DNA from: CAYVKM01 sp964452045
GTDB taxonomy: Bacteria; Calditrichota; Calditrichia; RBG-13-44-9
NCBI GenBank assembly: GCA_964452045.1
Contig: CAYVKM010000144.1
Coordinates: 1-5,674, forward strand
Length of the DNA stretch: 5,674 nucleotides
Direction: 5' to 3'
The notes below the pieces were generated by a model, which saw nothing but the letters and a program-made list of their open reading frames with translations, had not been told where the DNA came from and made no database searches. The position numbers and the translations under genes are program-made. Positions 1 through 3,950 of the stretch are shown piece by piece; within the stretch, counting starts at the first letter, position 1, and every line of letters starts with the position of its first letter.

Positions 1-1419
1 CTAGTTACCTATGCCTTCTCTGGTTTCGGATATCCTCTGGAAATTTTACCAGATTTTACCTCTTTTTTTCAACGAATCAAGCAAAAACCAGTAGAAGCAA
101 TCTATATTCAGCATAACCTGCTGGCGGATTCGGGCGATTTGAATGACTTATTACAAAGTCATTTTTCGGTAGCCTACGGAACCGATATTGATCATGACCG
201 GAAGCTGGAATATTATCAAATGGGTTTTTCCAGGGTTCTCGATCAAAACTATTCCCATCCTGAATTGTTACCTCAATTCCTGAAAGTAAATCTGTATGTC
301 CGAAAAGAGTTAAGACCGCTTATTGTGAGCCGGATAACCCAGGGTAATTTGCGGGAATTTCGTCTTATCGATATTCTCTATAACAGCCTGCTTCAGAAGC
401 GGAATATCATCATTAAAATTGAAGATGATCGCTGGTTTGCCAAAGTTCGCACGTTTCAGGGGCATCTGGTAGAGGCTATTTGTCCTGGTAACCAGGGGAT
501 CTACGCCCTTCTGGAAATTTTGAGACATCAGAACGGACGATTGCGATTGCAGTCCTACGAAAGAATGCAGGAAGAATCCCGGGATTTTTGCTCGACCTTT
601 GCCCTGGTGAACGAGGCCAAACATCAGGAAAGCATTTTTCACAATTTTCAAAAAGAAATTGGAAACAAGAATCCCATTTTTCGGAAAAATTCCCGGTTCA
701 AAAAACAATTTCTGCCTTATCAGCAAGAAGAGATCTATAAGTTGATTGACGGAAGTGAAGGATTGCATACTCTGCTCCGGAAATCCCCCTTTGGTTTGCT
801 GGCAACGATCCGTTCTTTAGAGAAATTGCTTAAACTAAAAGCGATTACATTTGATAAGAAAAAAGCTAATACCAATCAGTTCTCTCCGGAGGACTACGAT
901 CTGATGCGGGAGCGATTAACCATTCCCGGAAGGAGTGAGGGATTGATCCTGATTCTTGGCGGATCGGTTTCGGGTAAGACCGAATTTATGAGAACACTTG
1001 CCAATGTCTCCGGAGCGGATCTGGATCGTCTGGAAGATACCGAAATGTTTACCATGCCCCTGGACGAAAATTCCCGTCTCCAAATTGTTGGCATTCCCAC
1101 CGATGCGGATGTCGATTCATTTGTGCGAAAGAATATGACCGTGATCTCGAGTTCTCTTCTGCTTATCAATCTCAGGAACAAGGAAAACTTCGAGTATATC
1201 AAATATTTCCTGAAACAGTTTCTGGCAAATTATCACGTTTCATTGGTTATTGGATTTATAAATGTACCGGAAGATTCCAAAGATGAGATTGAGAAAGTCC
1301 GCACCGAACTTGAAATACCACTACAAATTGAATCACTGGAAATTAAGCCGGATAATTTCCAGAGTATACGAAGGACTTTTTATCAACTAATGGATTTACC
1401 ACTCAAGGAAGAGCGATAA
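1..1419 (+). CDS. PATAN (DUF4388) protein with degenerate receiver and P-loop GTPase-like domains (5' partial)
   Basis: The frame is open from base 1, so the true start lies upstream; the TTG at 139 is internal. Numbering the 472 visible residues from base 1: residues ~1-100 look like the C-terminal part of a response-regulator receiver ('YYQMGFSRVLDQ' resembles the alpha4-beta5 region) with no acceptor Asp visible. Residues ~112-186 match PATAN/DUF4388 ('GNLREFRLIDIL', then 'GHLVEAICPGNQGIYALLEIL'). Residues ~239-284 look like the winged-helix segment that often follows PATAN. Residues ~314-466 form a small GTPase-like domain of the MglA-like type with a perfect Walker A, GGSVSGKT (residues 320-327, bases 958-981). 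The usual DTPG position reads GIPT (364-367), and the NKxD guanine-recognition motif is replaced by NVPED (421-425), so nucleotide specificity or hydrolysis is doubtful. It is probably a cytoplasmic signalling switch, first visible gene of a three-gene operon. Domain calls come from pattern reading; the biological output is not known. Confidence 0.8.
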   Translation, partial: LVTYAFSGFGYPLEILPDFTSFFQRIKQKPVEAIYIQHNLLADSGDLNDLLQSHFSVAYGTDIDHDRKLEYYQMGFSRVLDQNYSHPELLPQFLKVNLYVRKELRPLIVSRITQGNLREFRLIDILYNSLLQKRNIIIKIEDDRWFAKVRTFQGHLVEAICPGNQGIYALLEILRHQNGRLRLQSYERMQEESRDFCSTFALVNEAKHQESIFHNFQKEIGNKNPIFRKNSRFKKQFLPYQQEEIYKLIDGSEGLHTLLRKSPFGLLATIRSLEKLLKLKAITFDKKKANTNQFSPEDYDLMRERLTIPGRSEGLILILGGSVSGKTEFMRTLANVSGADLDRLEDTEMFTMPLDENSRLQIVGIPTDADVDSFVRKNMTVISSSLLLINLRNKENFEYIKYFLKQFLANYHVSLVIGFINVPEDSKDEIEKVRTELEIPLQIESLEIKPDNFQSIRRTFYQLMDLPLKEER

Positions 1420-1422
1420 TTT

Positions 1423-1427
1423 AAGGA
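1423..1427 (+). promoter_or_regulatory. Ribosome binding site for the second operon gene
   Basis: AAGGA lies 7 nt before the ATG at 1435, in the 15-nt gap after the upstream stop codon. It supports this start and translation from a shared transcript. Confidence 0.65.
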
Positions 1428-1434
1428 ATATTTT

Positions 1435-2571
1435 ATGCTGGATATTGTGGTTTATCTTCTGGATGAACAATTCAAAGATGAAATTTCTGAAGCCTTTCAG
1501 GAAAAGAATTATGTTGTTCATTTTACGGAAAAACCCAAAGAAGTTGTTCAATTATGTAAGCAGGAGTTTGTTGATCTGATTCTGGTGTGGCCGGCAACCA
1601 TTGAAAATGTCGAGGATCTGCTAACGGTTTTAAACTCCAAAAAACTCTCTCATCTGCCGGTTGTGGCGGTGTTGACTTCTCCGGATCAAACATCAGGCAT
1701 GTTGCAGTTACCGGTTGCCGGTGTTATTTCAATTCCCTTACCCAAAGAAGAGTTTCTCTCAATAATCGAACAAACGGTAGGGGAGGTAAAGGGTGTGTCA
1801 AAATTATTGCAGGGACGATTCTGGCAGGGTAAGCTGGAAGAATTTGCCCTGCTCGATTTGATCCAAATGGTAGAAATGAGCGCCCGCGATGCCATGATGA
1901 GCATCTCCTACCTGGGGCACAGTGGACAGGTTTATTTTTCCTATGGTAAAATTATCCGGGCTTCTTTCCGGAATCTCGAGGGGATGGAGGCACTGAAAAA
2001 GCTGACCTGTCTTACCAAAGCTGATTTTCAGGTAAACTTTACCCAGGTTAAACCGGAGTACTCCCTCGGTCTGGAAAATTCGGAAATTTTTAAACAGTTA
2101 ATAAAGCATCTTAACTTACAGCAGGGATATGCAGAAAAATTACCGGATTTTCGGATCGATCTGAAATCGGCTTACAAAGATGTAGTAGAGGAGACCAACG
2201 AGATCAGGAAACAGATTCTGGAGCTCTGTCAGAATGGTGAGAGCATTTATGAGTTGCTGGTGGTGATGAATACCGATAATCTGGAAATTTTGCAGAATGT
2301 GGAGGAATTGATTAGCCAGGGCAGACTCCTGGAACAGGGTGAATTTTCCGAACTCACCAGGGAAAAATCGGAGAAAAAAGGCATCGCATCCCTTTGGGGT
2401 TCAGTTAGCGGATTTCTTCGAAAGGAGAGCAGAGAAGAGAATCGAATTCAGATGTTTATCCCGGAGCAGGAGGAAGAAGAGGAAGCTGAAAAAATCGAAT
2501 TCTCCGTTTCCAAAAACGGACTTGGCCGGGATGAATTTGAAAAATTTGAGAAATTTCTTGAGGAATTATAA
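1435..2571 (+). CDS. Pseudo-receiver / PATAN (DUF4388) protein with acidic C-terminal tail
   Basis: The protein has 378 residues. Residues 2-117 have the alternating strand/helix pattern of a CheY-like receiver, but the key positions are changed: the phospho-acceptor site reads 'DLILVWPA', with Trp52 where Asp is expected, and the conserved Lys before Pro is Ile100. Thr81 remains. It therefore should not be phosphorylated in the usual way. Residues ~125-205 form a PATAN/DUF4388 domain ('GKLEEFALLDLIQMVEM', then 'GQVYFSYGKIIRASF'). Residues ~250-302 look winged-helix-like ('EISQGRLLE'-type ending, here 'ELISQGRLLE'). The tail is Ser/Arg/Lys-rich, then has an acidic run around 344-352 and an amphipathic 'EFEKFEKFLEEL' end, which could bind a partner. 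PATAN domains are known from two-component and motility-linked proteins of many bacteria, including the cyanobacterial PatA family. It shares receiver, PATAN and winged-helix parts with the upstream protein but has no GTPase domain. Its role as an adaptor is inference. Confidence 0.82.
   Translation: MLDIVVYLLDEQFKDEISEAFQEKNYVVHFTEKPKEVVQLCKQEFVDLILVWPATIENVEDLLTVLNSKKLSHLPVVAVLTSPDQTSGMLQLPVAGVISIPLPKEEFLSIIEQTVGEVKGVSKLLQGRFWQGKLEEFALLDLIQMVEMSARDAMMSISYLGHSGQVYFSYGKIIRASFRNLEGMEALKKLTCLTKADFQVNFTQVKPEYSLGLENSEIFKQLIKHLNLQQGYAEKLPDFRIDLKSAYKDVVEETNEIRKQILELCQNGESIYELLVVMNTDNLEILQNVEELISQGRLLEQGEFSELTREKSEKKGIASLWGSVSGFLRKESREENRIQMFIPEQEEEEEAEKIEFSVSKNGLGRDEFEKFEKFLEEL
2560..2564 (+). promoter_or_regulatory. 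Ribosome binding site for the third operon gene
   Basis: GAGGA lies inside the last codons of the upstream gene, 10 nt before the ATG at 2575. With only 3 nt between stop and start, translational coupling is likely. Confidence 0.5.
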
Positions 2572-2574
2572 TCC

Positions 2575-3087
2575 ATGGTTATTTTGGAAAGTCTGATTAT
2601 CGAGTCGAAAGAAGGTTTACTGAACCAGATTCTGAAGGTTTTACCTCACGATCGACTGGAGGATTATTCCTTTCCGGTTTACCGAATAGAATTGGATGCC
2701 GATTTGGTGCTTTACCTCTATCAGTTTACCGAAAATAAACGTCAGTATGAACCGATATACCAAAATGTGATTCCTCATCTTCATAATTGCACGATCCTTA
2801 CCAAAACAGAGGTTCTGCGCAAAGGACAACTGGACGAGGATGTTTTGCAGGAGATAGCCAAATTACCACGGGACATTCCGGTTATCATTGCCGCTATCCC
2901 GGAATGGGAAGACCAAGGTACTTTGGCCAACGATGTGCTTACCAGTGGGTTTACCCTGGGCGATTCCCATCGATTATACTTTTGCGATTTCAGCGATAAA
3001 GACCAGATCAAAAAGTTACTGAGGCAGATCTGGTTGGAGCCGGTTGCAAGTACTTCACAAAAAGGCGTTGCACTCCCCACTAAATGA
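2575..3087 (+). CDS. Hypothetical protein, possible P-loop-less GTPase-like partner
   Basis: The protein has 170 residues, with no signal peptide or membrane segment. I do not recognise a named family with certainty. Its pattern follows the later half of an MglA-like small GTPase: a strand plus loop 'VLYLYQFTENKRQYEPIY' (45-62) sits where 'DTPGQxRF' would be expected. It is followed by 'CTILTKTEV' (72-80), a hydrophobic strand 'IPVIIAAIPEW' (101-111) at the place of the NKxD strand, and a last strand/helix 'RLYFCDFSDKDQIKKLLRQIW' region (133-153). The N-terminus 'MVILESLIIESKEGLLNQIL' has no GxxxxGK[ST], so a Walker A is absent. The start is set by the RBS and the 3-nt gap after the upstream stop. 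Position as last gene of an operon with a GTPase-like PATAN protein suggests a structural partner. An unrelated alpha/beta fold remains possible. Confidence 0.7.
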   Translation: MVILESLIIESKEGLLNQILKVLPHDRLEDYSFPVYRIELDADLVLYLYQFTENKRQYEPIYQNVIPHLHNCTILTKTEVLRKGQLDEDVLQEIAKLPRDIPVIIAAIPEWEDQGTLANDVLTSGFTLGDSHRLYFCDFSDKDQIKKLLRQIWLEPVASTSQKGVALPTK

Positions 3088-3096
3088 CTTTAAATT
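3068..3096 (+). promoter_or_regulatory. Candidate sigma70-type promoter for the tRNA-Leu locus
   Basis: TTGCAC (3068-3073) is separated by 17 nt from TAAATT (3091-3096). A start site at about 3103-3105 would fall just before the tRNA-Leu 5' copy at 3109, the usual distance for a tRNA promoter. It overlaps the end of the upstream gene. Matches to consensus are partial (3/6 and 4/6), so this is tentative. Confidence 0.35.
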
Positions 3097-3108
3097 TTCC
3101 GCCGCATT

Positions 3109-3137
3109 GCGCGGATGGCGGAATTGGCAGACCCGTC
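3109..3137 (+). pseudogene. Truncated tRNA-Leu 5' fragment
   Basis: The first 24 nt (3109-3132) are identical to the start of the intact tRNA-Leu at 3509-3532, and the match goes on to 3137 with one change at 3133. After that the anticodon arm, variable arm, T-arm and 3' acceptor strand are missing, and GC-rich hairpin DNA takes over. It cannot form a working tRNA. It marks the left end of the inserted segment. Confidence 0.8.
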
Positions 3138-3169
3138 TGGCTCTGACCAGCCGGACGGATCAGTCCGGC
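3137..3169 (+). repeat. GC-rich hairpin pair at left end of the GIY-YIG element
   Basis: Bases 3150-3156 and 3163-3169 form a perfect 7-bp stem (GCCGGAC / GTCCGGC) with a 6-nt loop. Just before it, 3137-3142 and 3149-3154 can form a competing 6-bp stem with one T-G pair. No T-run follows, so it is not an ordinary intrinsic terminator. It could be an element end, an RNA processing stop or a folded leader for the nuclease gene. Confidence 0.55.
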
Positions 3170-3230
3170 AGGCAAATTGGAGTTTAGGGGTAATTGTGCA
3201 GTAAAATAATAATGGTAGTTGAGTAATGCT

Positions 3231-3503
3231 ATGAAAAGCCGGCCTGACGGGCGCGCCAGAGTGAAAAAATATTATGTATATGTGCTCTGGTTCCTTCGTG
3301 ATCAAACGAGATATATTGGTTATACAGAGGATTTATATCGCCGGATTAAGCAACATTTAAATAGTAGGGCAAAATATACTTCTGGTAAAGGAGAGTTTAA
3401 GTTAATATATGTTGAGATTTTTAAATTAAAAAAGGATGCTAAAAGTCGAGAAAAGTATTTAAAATCAAGATCAGGGAGACGATATTTAGATAAGAATTGT
3501 TAA
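3231..3503 (+). CDS. Small stand-alone GIY-YIG endonuclease-like protein
   Basis: From ATG 3231 the protein has 90 residues. It is one GIY-YIG nuclease domain: 'YYVYVL' (14-19, the GIY strand), 'RYIGYTEDLYRRIKQH' (27-42, with YIG, the conserved Arg region at 37-38 and His42), 'KYTSGKGEFKLIYVEIF' (48-64), and 'KSREKYLKS' (71-79) with the metal-binding Glu74. It ends in a basic 'GRRYLDKN' tail. Single-domain members usually begin right before the GIY strand, so GTG 3261 (80 aa) is an equally good start; the intervening residues are coded by GC-rich palindromic DNA. TTG 3219 is also in frame. None has a strong ribosome binding site. The gene is AT-rich compared with the operon upstream, lies between the two tRNA-Leu copies, and stops 5 nt before the intact tRNA. 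Its likely activity is DNA cleavage by the UvrC / homing-endonuclease type fold. A role in moving the surrounding segment is inference. Confidence 0.85.
   Translation: MKSRPDGRARVKKYYVYVLWFLRDQTRYIGYTEDLYRRIKQHLNSRAKYTSGKGEFKLIYVEIFKLKKDAKSREKYLKSRSGRRYLDKNC
3238..3257 (+). repeat. GC-rich palindromic patch at the nuclease gene start
   Basis: GCCGGC (3238-3243) and GGCGCGCC (3250-3257) are perfect palindromes in otherwise AT-rich DNA, just ahead of the conserved domain codons. They resemble the GC-rich hairpin DNA at 3137-3169 in composition and lie inside the repeated unit, so they may be part of the element rather than true coding sequence. Confidence 0.4.
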
Positions 3504-3508
3504 TGTTT

Positions 3509-3592
3509 GCGCGGATGGCGGAATTGGCAGACGCGTCAGACTTAGGATCTGGTGTCCGTGAGGACGTGGGAGTTCAAGTCTCCCTCCGCGCA
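3509..3592 (+). tRNA. tRNA-Leu (anticodon UAG)
   Basis: This is an 84-nt class II tRNA. The acceptor stem GCGCGGA (3509-3515) pairs fully with TCCGCGC (3585-3591), and the discriminator is A3592. The anticodon stem is TCAGA / TCTGG (3536-3540, 3548-3552), with loop CTTAGGA and anticodon TAG at 3543-3545, which reads CUA. A long variable arm (GTCC-GTGA-GGAC) and a T-arm GGGAG-TTCAAGT-CTCCC complete it. CCA is not encoded (CTG follows). The nuclease gene stops 5 nt upstream, so the tRNA is probably cut from a longer transcript by RNase P. Confidence 0.96.
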
Positions 3593-3603
3593 CTGGGAAA
3601 GGC

Positions 3604-3673
3604 AAGATTAAAGATTAAAGACTAAAGAAATAAGAAAAAAACTTTAATCCTTAATCTTTCTTCTTTAATCTTT
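3604..3673 (+). repeat. AT-rich inverted and heptad repeats between the two tRNAs
   Basis: AGATTAA-type heptads run in tandem at 3605-3627, and their reverse complements follow at 3642-3658 and 3663-3673. Bases 3604-3620 can pair with 3642-3658 in a 17-bp stem with one mismatch. The stem is almost all A-T and no terminator-like GC stem with T-tail is present. A role in tRNA trailer processing is possible. Confidence 0.6.
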
Positions 3674-3684
3674 GTTTTCAGAAA

Positions 3685-3758
3685 GCTCCCGTAGCTCAAC
3701 TGGATAGAGCACTGGTCTTCGGAACCAGGGGTTACAGGTTCGAGTCCTGTCGGGAGTA
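3685..3758 (+). tRNA. tRNA-Arg (anticodon UCG)
   Basis: This is a 74-nt class I tRNA. The acceptor GCTCCCG (3685-3691) pairs with CGGGAGT (3751-3757), with a G-U first pair, and the discriminator is A3758. The anticodon stem is CTGGT / ACCAG (3712-3716, 3724-3728), with anticodon TCG at 3719-3721 reading CGA. The T-arm is ACAGG-TTCGAGT-CCTGT. CCA is not encoded. No clear promoter lies between the two tRNAs, so they are likely transcribed together. Confidence 0.96.
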
Positions 3759-3769
3759 CTAGAATAGCG

Positions 3770-3800
3770 AGATTAAAGAAATAAAAAAAAACTTTAATCT
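3770..3800 (+). repeat. AT-rich hairpin behind tRNA-Arg, second copy of the tRNA trailer repeat
   Basis: AGATTAAAG (3770-3778) and CTTTAATCT (3792-3800) are a perfect 9-bp inverted repeat around an A-rich loop. The stretch 3770-3799 matches 3619-3649 behind tRNA-Leu with one indel and few substitutions. In both places the first AGATTAAAG begins about 12 nt after the tRNA end. Confidence 0.55.
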
Positions 3801-3833
3801 TCAGAAGTTAATCTTTTCTCCTAAAAAAAACCT

Positions 3834-3854
3834 GCGGCTCAATTGGACGGAGTA
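3834..3854 (+). pseudogene. tRNA D-arm-like relic
   Basis: These 21 nt align without gaps to 3691-3711 of tRNA-Arg at 15 positions, and all six differences are transitions. The D-stem GCTC ... GAG and the TTGG of the D-loop can still be read. No anticodon or T-arm follows, so it is at most a decayed 5' fragment. A chance match is possible. Confidence 0.35.
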
Positions 3855-3898
3855 AAAGAATCTAAACAACCAGAAAAATTCCACGGAGCCAGACATTT

Positions 3899-3914
3899 CT
3901 TCCCATTCGGGAAG
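3899..3914 (-). terminator. Hairpin in the convergent intergenic region, weak terminator candidate
   Basis: CTTCCC (3899-3904) and GGGAAG (3909-3914) form a perfect 6-bp stem with a 4-nt loop, about 37 bases past the stop codon of the minus-strand gene. It lacks a T-run on either strand. On the minus strand a T8 run occurs further on, at 3830-3823. It may end transcription of the convergent units, but the signal is not classical. Confidence 0.3.
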
Positions 3915-3950
3915 GATTTGTCCAGCAGCGTCTGACCCTTTGGTTTGAAA

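Larger units (their letters stand above)
3107..3506 (+). mobile_element. Putative 400-bp GIY-YIG element inserted in a tRNA-Leu gene
   Basis: Bases 3107-3137 and 3507-3537 are a direct repeat of 31 nt with a single mismatch (C3133 versus G3533). The repeat covers the 5' end, D-arm and start of the anticodon stem of tRNA-Leu. The spacing is exactly 400 bp, and outside the repeat the flanks diverge at once. The DNA between holds GC-rich hairpins (3137-3169), a GC-rich palindromic patch (3238-3257) and a GIY-YIG nuclease gene. No transposase or integrase is present. The simplest reading is an insertion into the tRNA gene that duplicated ~31 bp of target, so the right-hand copy still encodes a whole tRNA. 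An alternative is a gene-conversion or homing-type event started by the nuclease. The repeat is seen directly; mobility is inferred. Confidence 0.55.

Noticed and set aside
139..141. TTG as the start of the first gene
   Set aside because: The frame is open without a stop back to base 1, and the upstream residues continue a receiver-like pattern, so this is an internal codon of a gene cut by the window edge.
310..768. Minus-strand ORF of 152 codons inside the first gene
   Set aside because: It is antisense to a well-supported coding frame with recognisable domains and has no family-like pattern of its own.
894..1202. Minus-strand ORF inside the GTPase-like domain
   Set aside because: It is antisense to the Walker A region; its Arg/Ser-rich composition is typical of a shadow frame.
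2339..2596. Plus-strand ORF in another frame across the end of the second gene
   Set aside because: It overlaps the true frame through its acidic and basic tail and runs past its stop; it reads as a low-complexity shadow.
3109..3185. A second full tRNA-Leu
   Set aside because: Only the 5' part matches; no variable arm, T-arm or 3' acceptor strand pairing with GCGCGGA follows.
3090..3305. Minus-strand ORF across the truncated tRNA and nuclease start
   Set aside because: It is antisense to tRNA-derived and GIY-YIG coding sequence, with no recognisable domain.
3604..3673. CRISPR-like array
   Set aside because: The repeats are 7-10 nt long, AT-only in style, without regular unique spacers and without cas genes nearby.
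3823..3830. T8 run on the minus strand as an intrinsic terminator of the beta-helix gene
   Set aside because: No stable stem directly precedes it on that strand, and it lies more than 100 bases past the stop codon.
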